Positions 1 to 12,945 are shown, counted from the stretch's first letter. The stretch: DNA of 64,000 nucleotides from Lobosporangium transversale (GCF_002105155.1 NW_019029014.1:372001-436000), one strand, 5' to 3'. The notes: generated by a model from the letters alone, not told the origin. A program made the numbers and translations.

Positions 1-46
1 CTTTTCTTTTTTGTTTCTTTCTTTCTTTCTGTCTCTCTGATAATAG

Positions 47-1377
47 ACATTTTCCCACTTGATAAAGTATATCATCTCTGGGACAAAATACTCGTCGGAC
101 CTTCTTCACTCCCACTTTTTGTTGGTATTGCAATATTACAGCAATTTCGCCAACAGTTACTACGATCTGAGTTCAATGAGGCCATCAGTATTTTCTCTGA
201 ATCCTTCCCAGGAATGGACATCGAAAAGTGTATTGAAACTGCACTGGCAATGTGTCGTGTCACGCCACCATCTACTTGCTGGCTATCGTACGATCAAGAA
301 TCGAGGGAAATACGAGAGCAGCTACACTTGCCAATAACAATATCAACAGCCGCAATCCCTGGAAAAGTAGTTAATGGCGAAGTCGGGGGACAAAAACCAA
401 ACGGTAAAGAAATCAGTCAATCTTCCGCAGGGCCAACAGCCCCTGTAGATCATAATATTTACAGCAGCTCTAAAGCATCCTCGGATCATCAGGAGTTGAA
501 GAGACCGAAAGAAATCGAGAAGCGAATATCAGGTGGTGTAGGGGTCTTGCACTGGTGGGAAGAGCCTCTTTCAATCGAAACAATGGATGCAGAACTTGCT
601 CCGCGAATACATCGTTCTGATTTTGTGAAGCTTCGCCAACAGGCCATGGTGATTGATATTCGGCCTGAAGAAGAGTAAGAAAATGACTCTCTGCTAAATT
701 TTATCTCCTAACTAACTCTACTGTCACGCCACTGTTTAAGTAAACATTGAAGTACAACAATGTCTTCGTTAACCTGATGCGGTTTGGTATCCTGCGTTTG
801 CATTTAGGTTCTGCAATGGCCACTATCCACTTTCAATTCAGATGGTCCCTGGCCAACTGGGGCTATTGGTGCACATTCTAGGGAAACTTAAAAAAAACTA
901 TCTCGTCGTGATCGCCAATAGAGGGGATTCTGGGCCAGAGGTATGCCATGTTTGTGTGGGTGACAAAGAAGAATGGTAGCGAGTTTGCTTTGTCTGGGCA
1001 TTCAACGACTTTCCTTCATTGTTCTTTCGACCAAACCATAGTTTGCCTCGGCATTGGTGCGACACGGCTTTTCAAGAGTCGCACTATTAATGGGTGGCAT
1101 TGATGCCCTTCGAATCACGGAACCTGTGATGTCGTTGACATCTAATTCTGCAATACCAGGGAATCAAGCATCACCGTCCCTTTCTACTGTCAGTACCGCA
1201 TCCACGGCAGTGACAGGTACGACGACAACTACAATAATTACGACACCAACAATCTGTTCTTGTAAACCATTCCGTCAAGCTATTACGGTGCAGAGCAAAA
1301 TCAAAGATGAAGTGGCTGTCCAGAAATGTAAGACACCATTTACTCAAAAGAAGATGCGAACGACGATGGCTGCGTAG
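47..1377 (+). CDS. TBCK: TBCK-like protein, C-terminal part (gene enters from outside the window)
   Basis: Three exons are visible: 47-673, 808-939 and 1042-1377, with a pyrimidine-rich intron end before 47. The first exon carries the end of the TBC (Rab-GAP) domain, including LDKVYHLWDK and FVGIAILQQFR. A low-complexity linker follows, then a rhodanese-like domain built across all three exons (LAPRIHRSDF, VIDIRPEEEFCNG, LVVIANRGDSG, LLMGGIDAL). This order is that of animal TBCK: pseudokinase, TBC, rhodanese. TBCK is a regulator of endolysosomal and mTOR-linked traffic. The rhodanese part has no clear catalytic cysteine, as in animal TBCK, so it is probably non-enzymatic. A Thr/Ala-rich tail of about 80 residues follows the rhodanese fold. 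The kinase-like and main TBC parts lie before the window. Exon phases close exactly, so identification is confident; the extreme C-terminus is not conserved. Confidence 0.88.
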
Positions 1378-1512
1378 ACTAGTGTAATACTTATTATCTA
1401 CAACATACTAATAAAAGTTTGAGACTTTCTTGGATTTCCGCATGGGCGAAGCACAATCCCCGTTACTTCATACCACAAATAACTCTAGCTTTATTTATTT
1501 ATTTATTTATTT

Positions 1513-1548
<36 letters not shown>

Positions 1549-2339
1549 TGCATTCTCCCTTGTTACATCTCCATAGTTAGAAAGCTGTCAACAAAGGGTA
1601 AAATTACTGGTAACAAGATCATTCGTGACATTTAAAGCAAGGTCACACTTCGTCAATAATACGTACTTTTGTTGTGCTTGATCCAGTTACTCGTATTTTC
1701 TTATTTTGCTATGCTTGCTTGGACCTTCTTCCATCGTTGGTGTCACAGGAGGTACAGGAATTTTGAACAAGAAGGAAGTGACGCGAGAAGTGAACAGCAT
1801 CGCTGACAGGGAAGTAAAGGACAATTTAATATGATGAAGGTAACATTGTCAACGTCATTGTTGACAAAGCTAGTAGATATATTGAGGATAGAGAGGTGCT
1901 AATCAGAGGGCGACGCTATGAAGGTTACCAGGTTAGTGGAGAAGTATAGCAATGATTAGAATAGGATGTTTTGGGATCGAGAAAACGAACGCTAACTAGC
2001 CTATGAAAAGGAGGAACAAGGCACCGTTTGGCCAAAGTCATCATTTGTGTTGTGGGCCAAGGTCACATTTTGGGGACTAAAATTCTACTGGGCTTAGTTA
2101 TATAATTTATAAACTGGTCATTTGATCCGTCACAGGAATGCCCCCCAAAACCTATTTGAAAATTGGTTTTAGGTCATTACATACATTTCACTTTCGTTCA
2201 TTCTTTTTTTTTTTTTTGTAAATCACTAAATCACTAAAACATTGCTACATCCATCTTTACTTCAATTTTTTTTTCTGTTATTTATTATTTTTATATTTAT
2301 TTTATTTTATTATTTGATTTGTGTCCTAAAATATTTGCT
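1378..2339. other. Intergenic spacer TBCK-ATG15
   Basis: No gene was recognised. At about 1501-1545 a T tract runs directly into a long A tract (a TnAn inverted repeat). The last 150 bases before the ATG15 start are very T-rich and probably contain its promoter. Confidence 0.6.
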
Positions 2340-4196
2340 ATGCCTCGGCAAAGTAAACTGTCAATTTCCCTTTTGCTGTCCTTAATTCTCTTGGCATTTT
2401 CTCTTGCACTTGCGCATCCACTCTTCGGACCTTTTTCTCGAAAATACAGCATCGCACAGATCTCGCCGGGACAACAACAAGAAGATAGATCGTCATGGAT
2501 GCAACCTATAATCGAATCACAGCTCAGTCATAACCAATATTCCTTCCAACCTCCAATCCCCATTCATCAAAGGCATCCTCCAACCAAACAGCAGATAAAA
2601 AACGATCCTGATGACCTTTTGTTAGCACAGATTGGTCAAGATCGACCAGATGAGGTCTTAACTCTACGCCATGCCCTTCATCATGGTGGCCATCGATTCC
2701 CAAGACTCTTTCGTCGACGTGATTTCTCTCAAGCAGATATTCTAGCCAACGAGTTGCTCACAGGAGAATCTTTGTCTCATCAAGTGAAAGTCAAGACCAC
2801 AACAACGGTTAAACCTAAGGGAGATCGATTCAAGTCATTCAAGAATAAAGGCTTCCGTGCTCTTGGGATGGGCTTACAAGGTCAACAACAATCCTTTGGA
2901 CCCGAAACCTGGACACGTGAACTGGTGGATGCCCCAGATATGACAGATAAAGAGACAATTATATCCTTGTCAAAAATGAATTACAACTCGTATACCGAGG
3001 TAGCCAGTCCAGGATGGTATGATCTTGAAGACAACTGGGCAGTGGTAAGCTTTTTTTTTTAAGGCAATGAACTTTGTATTTACGTTTTTCATGTTGATGC
3101 AATTGTCTGTGCAAATTACATGGCTAGGAGCATGTGAGAAAAAAGCACACAAAATTATATTAGACTGAATTTTACACCTGTTTTTTCTTACATTTAAACA
3201 TGGCTTTAGAACTCGACATTTGGTTGGGAAGAAGATGGTGTTAGAGGCCATGTATTTGCATCCAAGGACAATACAACCTTAATTGTTGCTATCAAAGGTA
3301 CCACGGCCGCACTTTTGGGTGGAGGTGGCCGTACTGCAACGCGTGATAAAATCAACGTAAGTCCTTTTACATAGTGTGCTCCCTAATTCCTGGCCCTGTA
3401 CCCCCCATCCACCCACCTACCTTCTGGTGCAAACGATTTTGACGGGTATGTCATTGTATTACACATTTTATAGGACAACTTATTGTTCTCATGCTGTTGT
3501 GCCAAGGTGGATCGAACATGGCGAGGCGTTTGCGATTGTAATACTGGCGGGTATCAATGCGATCAGACTTGTATCGAGCATAGCGTCAGTTCCGACGACG
3601 TTTATTATAATATAGCGATGGTATTGTACACAACAACCCCCGTAGGCTGTGGATTTTTTTTTATGACCTATGCTTTTTGACATTAACTCCTCTTATCTGC
3701 TATACTTCGCTCTTGTTGTAAGACCGTCTTGTGGACAGTACAGGATATGTACCCGAATGCGAATGTTTGGCTGACGGGGCACAGTTTGGGTGGCGGTCTC
3801 TCAGCATTGCTAGGTCTGACGTTCGGTGTACCTACAGTGACATTTGAAACCCCAGGTGACCGACTCGCAGCGCAGAGACTTCATTTACCTGGACCTCCTG
3901 CGATTAACTGGGATGAGTTTCCGCTCTTCCATGTGGGCCATACGGCAGATCCAATATTCCAAGGGGTTTGTAATGGGCCACGAAGTGCTTGTTATTACTC
4001 GGGATTTGCTTTAGAGAGCAAATGCCACACAGGCAGGACCTGTGTCTATGATCCAGTAGGCGAAGATAACTGGAGGGTAGATATTCGGACACATCGCTTG
4101 GCAGATACGATCGAGGGTGTGCTCAAAGTGAAAGAAGTGCCACAGTGTAAACAGGAGGTCGGATGTGTTGATTGTGGATTATGGAATTATGTGTAA
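2340..4196 (+). CDS. ATG15: Autophagy-related vacuolar lipase Atg15
   Basis: Four exons (2340-3044, 3210-3356, 3474-3620, 3723-4196) give a protein of about 490 residues. The ATG at 2340 is chosen because a hydrophobic signal-anchor follows directly (about residues 7-24), as in yeast Atg15, which travels through the multivesicular body to the vacuole and degrades membranes of autophagic bodies. Conserved blocks are FGWEEDGVRGHVFA, the cysteine-rich LLFSCCCAKVDRTW and CDCNTGGYQCDQTC block, the nucleophile elbow GHSLGGG (Ser near residue 354), HTADPI (acid Asp) and the C-terminal DIRTH. The C-terminus ends with a CVDCG motif. The roughly 200-residue region between anchor and catalytic domain is variable. 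It ends 102 bases from AP-4 epsilon, tail-to-tail. Identification is very secure. Confidence 0.96.
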
Positions 4197-4298
4197 AACT
4201 ATTTAATGTGTACAAAAATATTTGAATATATATTATAATTATCTATCACTGTCTTCTTTTTGCCTTTTTTTTTATTTTTTTATTTTTATTTTTTGTAC

Positions 4299-7200
4299 TT
4301 AAGTCGCCACATTGGATGTCAGCTCAGCAATCATCAAAAACTCTTGAGCTCGGTACTGGGTGTCAACTACGTATGATGATGAGAAGGAAGAAGAAGTAGT
4401 GTTCCAGCTGAGAATATGCGCTCGTACGACAGCCGCGATATTGGCTGGAATACCATTTTTAGATTTGAGGGTGATCTTGGTTAGAGCAGTGAAAATAAAT
4501 GCTTGAATCAGGGATTCTGCATTCATAAAAAAAAAAAAAGAAAGAAAGAAAGAAAAGCGTGTCAATTCCTTTGCGTAACTTTGGAAGGCATGATTAATCC
4601 CTTATTAAAATTACAATCTTTTCTTTGTTACCTTGATTGATCAAGAGACAACGCACCAGGACTTCAAGGATAGTTGATATGCTTCCATCATCAGCAATAT
4701 CACCATATTCACCTAGGATCCAGGTTGCAAAATAGGCCAGTGGCAGTGTTGAAGTCACCTTATCCTTTTCAGAGGCCAAAGTGGAAGTGGTCAAACTGTA
4801 CTCCTTCTCAGCAAGTAGCTCCATGGTCTTTTGGACAGCTAAGACTCGCAAGTGTATTGTGGTGAAAGCAGGGCTTCTTGCACCTGCCAATCACATGGAC
4901 ACCAGACATCAGACATGGCACGAAACTTTGGAGTCAGGGCAAAAATTTTGCGATAAGCTAAAGTATGCAAACAAAAAGACACAGTTTTGTTTACCTTTTT
5001 CAAAAACTCGCATGACCCTTTCAACAGTCTGCATGGTTATTACTTGTCCTCCTCTTTCTAACAAGTCATAAATTAGCTCAAGGTACCATGCCTCAGATTT
5101 ACCAAACCTTTCTCCTGCATCCAAGATCTGATCCAAAATTTTTTCACGACGGCTTGGATATTGTTCACCCCTAGATCGACCATTGCTGCCATTGTTACTC
5201 TTATTATTTTCGGTCGAAGCATATTCGTCCTGTTCCTGATAAAAGGCATAGACAAGTCTGTCAATAATGTTCTCAGAGTTATCAATGGTCAGCATCCGAT
5301 AGAGCAAGTCGAGTGCCTTTCTTTGGATCGTAGCATCTCGGCTGTCTAAGGCTTGGACGACAGCTGACAGCAAATCTTCATTCCACCAGGTATCTGACCA
5401 GGCATCCGGACGAACCTGACAGAGCATGGAGATGCCCAGATATTTCAGGTTCTGATTCGAAGATGTTGCAAATTTAGTAATAATCAAAAGTGGGTTCCGA
5501 CTCTTTTCCTTGTACTGACACAACTCAAGAATAACCGCTGGTTGAAAGGTGTTCAATGTTCGAATCACCTCAAATAGGATAGCTACGATTGCAGAAAAAT
5601 AATTGCACAAGATCAATTGATGATCTAGATTTTTTTTTTTTTTTTTTTTTCCACGCTAGCGTAGCGTTGTACAAAAAGATAAAGACATGTGTCTCATCTA
5701 AGAAACACACAAAACTTTTTTTTGTGCAGCTGTCTAGCTTTTTCAACAGGTTCCGGCCAATAAACCCATACACTGGGACTGGATATAAGAAATAAGAAAA
5801 ATAAAAAAAGCCTCATTCAAAATACGAAAAGAATTGCTGGATTAGAATTTGACGCCGGCTCCCTAAGGCTGCCCAAAGAGGTAGATTACTATCAATCTAT
5901 AAGATAGCTTCTTCATGGAGTGAGTTCTTGTTATGACTGAGGGAGCAGGGGCCTGTAAATGGAGTGTTTTCTTCCCGACAAAACGAAAAAAAACAAAGGT
6001 GGCGATGTAGAACCTCATTCTTGCATGCATCCATGCAACAAAATACGAATATTAGGACCACAACACAAACACATTGACACATCGACACAAAGGTCGTCAT
6101 CAGCTTATGTGATTCAGGCACAATAACAAGCACAAACACAGTCTTAACCACCACATCAGCAGAGCATTATGAGGAATTCAATATTCTTCTGTTCATCATT
6201 AAATTGACCCAGACTTTGTAGCTAATTAATAAGGCGGACTTACCAAACGCGGTATCAACTCCTTGCCTTGCTTTGTGGAATGCTCCCATGATGACTGGCG
6301 TCATCGCCATACTTGCACTTAGAGAATACCATATCATCCAGTCGTTTTTTTTTTTTTTTTATAAAAAAAAGTTGGGTCCAGTTGAGGAAGAGTCGCAGTT
6401 CGGGTGGAAAATGAAAAAAAAAAAAAAAAAAAAAAAAATTTAGTTCCACAATGGGCAAAAAAACTGGAAACCAGGCATAACATGAATTATTGTTACCCAG
6501 ACCCCCGGAGAATTCATAGAATTTTAAAAAACTATTCCATAAGCATTTTCTGTACCTAAGATCATATTGTCCGAGACGTGCCATTATTTGGAGACAGCGG
6601 ATTTGGATCCATGGTGCAGGAGTTCCATGATAGGAATAACCTTTGGGCAGCTTGCCATCAATCACCTGTTGGAGAATCTTGATGAGTGCTGGTACAAGCC
6701 CAATCATTTCTTTCCCATGGTCCTAATGGATGGCATAAAAAAAAGAGTGTTCATGCATTGCATGTAGACCGCAGGATATTGGAGGGAAAAAAAAAAAAAA
6801 AAAAAAAAAAAACCGCCTACTTGAACAACCACAGCAAAAAAACCAAGGGCAGCAGACATAACACTTGGTTCAGAGTCAAAAAGCGCCTCTTTAATCTGAT
6901 CGAGGTATGGTAGTATCAAGTCTGGATTCTGGATATAAAAGTTTTTCAAAGCAACCAATGCCCGCTTTCGAACTGACTCACTAAGATCAATGAAAGAAAT
7001 GTGGAGATTGACAGCAGTGCGTGTGAGTTAAGAGTCTAATAACCTAATGGCTTTTTTTTTTTTTTTTTTTTTTTTTTTTGCATAATCAGACCGATTTTTT
7101 TTTTTTTTTTTTTTTCAGTGCGTGGTGGTATTACTTTGTGTGCAACATGGCTTTGAGGACATGGCCGACCATAGAAGGGATCACGTCTAACAACGTCATG

Positions 7201-7328
7201 TTGCAGAGTGTCACTAGCGCCACGACAACATGGTGATAGTTGCTGCTTGTCAAATCCTATTTTTTTAAAATTGAATTTTAGAATTTTAGAAGCTCAGAGG
7301 AAAAAGGCTTCACATTTCTCCGAACTTT

Positions 7329-7359
<31 letters not shown>

Positions 7360-8167
7360 TAAAAACCTTTTGAAGCGTGTTCACCAGCATAATATTAAGC
7401 TCGTTGCCTTCTTGAAGCAACAGATAACAAGCAAGGTATCCTATAACAGGCCAAAGGGCCCCAAGTAATAATCAAAGAAATGTCTATCAGAAACATAAAT
7501 GCTGGATTTGAAGCGGCTTAAGAGGGAAAGAATTGAGTGCACAAACCAGCACGCTTTTCTGCCACAGTCTGCCCACTCTGAGCTAGTTTTAACGCATAGA
7601 TGACTCCGAATTGGACATCCTGCCCCATCATTTCTCCGTAAATAAGTCGTATCATGTTCTCTTTCATAACAGCCTAGAATTTGGGTGAAAAAAATATGTC
7701 AGTTGTCATGAAATAGGATGAATCAACCCGATCCAATCTTCCTATGTACTATCATTTGGAATAGCCAGGAGGTAGTTTATTATCGGATGTTTCTTGAAAT
7801 AAGCTAAACAGATACCACTTTTATTACCGTTGATACGTTGGGATTGGAGATGTTAAGCCGTAGAGCCTCCAGCGACTCATCTGAAAAGGCTTTTGCATCT
7901 TCTGTCTAAAAAAGTAAGACAAAGCGGGAGGATGATCAAAAGGATAAATATAAAGCGTACAAGAAAGCCAAAGGTCTGAGGACAAGGGCTACAGAGCCAG
8001 AAAGGGTGGTGTATCTAATTGATTCATTAAAAGATGAAATAAATAAAAAGGAAACATCGACTATCAAGATCGCCGCGTATGCAGCATGTGCATACCACGC
8101 GTCCCGAGTCTGTGCTATGGCTGCCCGTGCCTGTCAGAGTAGAAAGCAACTTTCGTGAAAAGTCCAT
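4299..8167 (-). CDS. AP4E1: AP-4 adaptor complex large subunit epsilon (trunk only)
   Basis: Multi-exon gene; the ATG at 8167 begins MDFSRKLLSTLTG. Exon fragments read in order match AP-4 epsilon trunk HEAT repeats: AVMKENMIRLIYGEMMGQD (about 7550-7680), GYLACYLLLQEGNELN (7370-7440), DLTSSNYHHVVVALVTLC (7130-7250), ALKNFYIQNPDL (6830-6958), KLPKGYSYHGTPAPWIQI (6560-6680), AILFEVIRTLNTF (5520-5590), NLKYLGISML, RKALDLLYRMLT and FATWILGEYGD (4700-4860). AP-4 is a clathrin-independent coat of the trans-Golgi network. The frame stops at 4299, just after the last trunk helices, so hinge and ear domains found in other epsilon subunits are missing. No space remains before ATG15 for them. Several introns carry pure T or A tracts. 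Individual exon edges are approximate; family identity is strong, epsilon rather than other large subunits by the YHGTPAPW block. Confidence 0.87.
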
Positions 8168-9473
8168 CGCCAATAAAAAATAAAAAATAAAAAATAAAAA
8201 AGACCCACAGAGCAGAGGTGTGGAATATGCTTTCTCCTTTCTCTGTGACTGAAAGAAGAGATAGTGAGGGTGGTAATAGTGGTGGAATCAAAATTAGTAG
8301 TTGCAGGTATTGCTTTTATTGTAATTGTTGAATCAGAATCAGGCAATGATTGCATTCAGCCTTGAACAGTAACGAGAACACAGGCGGCTATGCTCTCTCT
8401 GTATCAATTGTGATGGTATATACTGTGAGCGTAGCAGTGCCTTCAAAAAAAAAATAAAATAAAAAAAAATGCAGATACAGAATGCTCTTCACAAGTGCAC
8501 TCTCTTGTATTGATTCCAATTCAGTCAACAATACCAATGGCAAAATAAATGGGATAAAATAAAACAAATGGCTCTTTCGTTGTATAGAGCAGAACAGAGG
8601 CTGCTCTCCTCCTTTTCTTTCCTTCCCTTCCTTCTTTCTTTTTTTTTTTTTCTCTCTCACCTCTCTAGTGCTGTTATCCTATAATCACTCTCACCACCAT
8701 CCCCCTCTTTCTTGCTCTCCATCTCCAGGGGTGTTTACTTGTGTGTGGGTCGTGCCTGGCATAATTAGAAGTATTCAAGCCCTATTTTACTCACGTTCTG
8801 CTCTTGTCTTTAGCAACCACTTCCCCATCTCCCCTCTCACTCTTTCTCTCATCCTACATTCATTCTCGCACAATCACACTCTATTTACCATTCAATACCT
8901 GTCTTCCCTCTCCCACACCCTTACTCGCATACACACACTCTCTCTCTTTCTCTTTCTCTAGTTGCAATCATAACCCATTGCTCAACTCAATTCGTTCATT
9001 CAACACTGGTTTATTATTATCTATAATCATTATTCATATTACACTCTTTATTTTTGTGCATTTCGGATTATTTAGAGCTATTCATTCTTTTTCTCCCTTT
9101 CCCTCCATTTTTTTTTTTTTCTTTTTTTTCTCTCTTCTAATCACCCGACACAGCATCATGTCGGTGATTCTGTAATATTCTTCGAGTTCTTGCTTTCCTA
9201 TTCTTTTTAACAACCAAATATCTTTGTTGTCAATTGGATCTCGATCTTCTTGGCACTCATTCCCCAATTTCACATCATAACCCACTACATAAAACATTCA
9301 CATACATATACACATTCATCCGTACATACACAAATACACATATACATACATTTACGCACACACTCTCTAACTCCCTCACTTGCCTATAATCATCACACGT
9401 CCTGTGACTGCACCGCTCTACTCCTACTGCATCCATCTTATCATTCGCACCTACGTACATTTATCAGGGCAAT
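8168..9473. promoter_or_regulatory. Divergent promoter region and CT/CA-rich leader of the WNK gene
   Basis: This spacer lies between two divergent genes. 8600-9160 is strongly pyrimidine-rich (TCTC, CCCTCTC), and 9290-9360 is rich in CACATA repeats. Such CT-rich leaders are common upstream of fungal start sites. No separate gene is supported; the many open frames here are low-complexity. Confidence 0.45.
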
Positions 9474-10971
9474 ATGGGTGGCTCACAACAAGGCGATCAG
9501 ACCAACGAGGCTGACGGAGATACTCCTCTTGAGACTGATCCCACAGGAAGATTTCAGCGCTTAAATGAAATCTTGGGCGAAGGTGCTTACAAACACGTCT
9601 ATAAAGCCTTCGATCAGGAGGAGGGCGTTGAAGTGGCCTGGAATCAGCTTCGTATCGACCATCTTACAAAGAAGGAAGCTCAAAAGATTCTCTCCGAGAT
9701 TGAGATTTTAGAGTCCATCCGTAACGAGCACATTATCAATTTTCTAGCCTCCTGGTCTACCAAGGCTCCAAACGGTGGAGAGCGCGTTGTTTTTGTAACC
9801 GAGCTCATGTCTTCTGGAACACTGAAGCAGTATCTCAAAAAGACACTTAAAGGTCCATTAAAGCCTAAAGTCCTCAAGTCATGGTGTCGTCAAATCCTTC
9901 AGGGCCTTGTCTATCTTCACACCCATGATCCTCCCATCATTCATCGAGATCTTAAATGCGATAATATTTTCATCAATGGCAACAACGGACAGCTTAAAAT
10001 CGGAGACCTTGGACTTGCAGTCGTGCGCCATCGAACCCATGTCTCCTCTGTCCTGGGTACTCCTGAATTTATGGCGCCAGAGCTCTATGATGAAAAGTAT
10101 GACGAGAAAGTTGACATTTATGCCTTTGGCATGTGTGTTCTTGAAATGGCAAGTGCATTTTTTTTTTTTTTTTTTTTTTTTTCTTTTTTGACTCGGATGA
10201 CAAATTGGCCAATATGTTCCAAAAAAAAAAAAAAAAAAAAAAAAAAACAGGAAAAGCAAAGGAAATACGCTTGTGTAAGGATCACAGAGTTGAATGTTAA
10301 TCATTCTTTCTCTGCTCATGGTCTATTTTGCTATTGTGCTGCGGTTTTTGTCTGCACTGCACTAATAGGTCACAAAGGAATATCCGTACTCCGAGTGCAC
10401 AAACCAGGCTCAAATTTATCGCAAGGTCACCAAAGGCATCAAGCCGCAGTCGCTGGATCATGTCCAAGATGAAGAAACTCGTGAGTTCATTAACCGTTGT
10501 CTGGATCATGATGATCGTACTCGTCCGTCTGCCCAGGAACTACTTGACTCGGATTTTTTGAAGCCCTGCGCTGCAGTACCTTCTCTTTGCGGCTCATCCA
10601 CAGGACTTCTTAATTATCCTAACCGAAGCCTCCACGATGGTATGGATACACCAGATGGTCATAGTCCGGCCTCCGCATCAGCCTTGGCTGGAACATCCTC
10701 CCTATCAACTGCAGCCTCGCCTTCATCATCTTTTGCATTACAAAATACATTGCCAGTCATGTTGCCCAAAGCGACTCCTTTACCTGAAAAGGCAGCAGCA
10801 GCAGGCCCTCAACCCATCACTATACCTACTACAGCCTTCACTACCACTACGACCGTTGATGCTGATAATAAGACCTATCATATCCGTTCTAATCTCGTAC
10901 CACAAACACCCACATCCTCTGAGCAATCTGTATCTAGTCTTCTTCAACAACACCAGCAGCTGACACAACAG

Positions 10972-11009
<38 letters not shown>

Positions 11010-12945
11010 ACATTCTCAAGAAAATAAAGCTGCAATACCTCAGCAGGAGCACGCGAAATTGGATATGGAGCCCCCTACACTGCACTCGCATGCAAACTCC
11101 AAGACATGCTCGATTCAAGTGGTGCAGTACGGTGAAGAAAATGGAGAACAACTAAATCTCAAGATGATTTGCACATGCCCCGTGGCTGGTCCTCGGGATG
11201 TGACCATGGCAGCTGGCACGCATGAGATCAAGTTTCCCTTTGACTTGAACGTGGACACGGTCGAGGAGGTCGTGGCTGAAATGATTCGCGAGCAAATCTT
11301 GTCTGGTGATGATCGTGAAGAAGCAACAGCAAAGATTCAGGATTTGATTGACAGCGTTGTCTTGGCCAGAAAAGAACGTGCTCGTGCTGCTAGGGAATTG
11401 CATAGAGCATCAAAAGCCGTAACCGACCATCGTGGACGCGCGTCCTCCAATCATCATCATGGCGTTGATCATACCAATCGATCTACATCGAACAGCCGTA
11501 AAAACGGCCATCATCGTCCGATGAAAAGCCCTTCTCTTTATGATCTACAGCAATACGGTTCCTCGCCTACGGAATCTCAGTACGATCATTACTCATCCGT
11601 GGGTTCCGACTCCATGAATACCTGGAATGATGTTGAGTCTCCCATCGAGTCAGATCAGGGCTACGGAACAGTTCCTCCTCACCCTCCTCAGCAACCTCCC
11701 GTCATTACTGAGTCGACTTTTCCTCCACTCAATAATCTTCATGCTCCATGTAACAAATCTATTGGATCGCCCGATCAGGCTGTGCAGGGACTGACGGATA
11801 AATCTCATCAGGCTACTTATTCTGAGGCTGTACAGCACTCTGTGGGTAACTTTCATCGATCTTTATCCCCCAATGCGATCGAGAGTGATGGATCTTCTAG
11901 AGTGTCAAGACCTCAAGATGACTCTACCTTGGAACAAAAGTCCCCGACAGCTCGGCCAGTAGAAACTAAGGCTACGCTCACAAACGGTGCTTTAACGAAA
12001 CAAACCTTACGGGATTTTGAAGCAGGAAGTGCAGACAAAAAGAAGTTTGATGATTTTGAGGATGTTGGATATACCTCTCCTTATCGCCATGGCGTGTCAA
12101 GTTCGTCAATCAACTATCATCGTCGATCACCTTCTGTGGATGCATCCGTCATCCTTACGTCTCCAGCGCTCACTTCAGCGCCTATAATGCCTTCCTATAC
12201 AGGCACATCGGAGACAGCCGTTGGAGCATCTGTTAGATTGCAAGGAAGCCTGGATCAACAACATTTGGGTGCTGCTGCTCCTACTGCCTCTACGCCTTCA
12301 GCTAGCATTAGTCCTGAGATTTCCCCTGCTCCTTCTCGGGACTCGCCACCGCAAAATATGTCATTGCTGAATTTGAATAGCCCGCCCATTCACACAAATA
12401 CCTCTGTCCAGGCTAGCATGTCGGATCCAGGACATTTGGGCCTAAATTCAAACGAACTTCAAGTGCCCTCTATTTTACCGCATACGATCCATTATGACCA
12501 ACGGGTGCCTTCTTCAACAGAATGGCCCCATCATGACTCTTTACATCCTCATCAATATGCCCTCCACCCGCAACAAAAGTATGCTACGCAACCCTTCCAA
12601 GAGCCCATGTTGACAAGCGAAGCCAAGAAGAGCATTGAGCTTTGGAGTAACAAAGTTCAGCCACCAGATCGTGTGAATAGTGGGGCTGGATACATGAATG
12701 GATCAAATTACTCGAGCTGCCCAGAGATGTCAGATGATGATGAGATACTGGATGAAGATCTTAAAATCTTGAGAGAGAAACAGCGCCAAGAACTCGAGCT
12801 GATGCGACTACAGCACTTACAGCAGTGGGAAATGATGATGAAGCTTAAGGAACAGAAAGGACTGCAAGAGCGGAGTCGGCGCAAGAGCGAAGTCAACGGC
12901 TCAGCCTACTCTCCTATTATGTCATCATCATCCTTTCACCATTAA
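9474..12945 (+). CDS. WNK: WNK-family serine/threonine protein kinase
   Basis: Two exons, 9474-10148 and 10369-12945, give 1083 residues. The kinase domain (about 30-290) has the WNK hallmark: a lysine in the glycine-rich loop (GEGAYKHVYK, Lys40) while the usual beta-3 lysine is replaced (VAWNQL, Asn57). HRDLKCDN (Asp159), DLG (178-180) and GTPEFMAPE (195-203) are intact, so it should be active. After the kinase comes a Ser/Pro/Gln-rich linker with a polyglutamine tract (CAG/CAA codons near 10966-11010), then an OSR1/WNK C-terminal-like (PF2-type) domain near 11130-11360 (LNLKMICTCP, HEIKFPFDLNVDTVEEV). Disordered sequence and a C-terminal coiled coil (REKQRQELELMRLQHLQQ) follow. WNK kinases signal osmotic and ion status. 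The intron has a GC donor (GCAAGT); the join gives LEM-VTKEYPYSE, matching the family. Confidence 0.95.
10149..10368 (+). other. GC-AG intron of the WNK gene with opposed homopolymers
   Basis: Donor is GCAAGT directly after ATG (Met225); acceptor is CTAATAG. The intron carries a T tract (10158-10180) and an A tract (about 10221-10246). A GT donor a few bases downstream would shift the frame out of the conserved EYPYSE block. Confidence 0.8.

Noticed and set aside
2970-3251. Minus-strand frame opposite ATG15
   Set aside because: Antisense to exons and an intron of a clear gene; no family resemblance.
10780-11151. Minus-strand Leu-rich frame opposite WNK
   Set aside because: Antisense of the polyglutamine region; Leu runs arise from CAG repeats.
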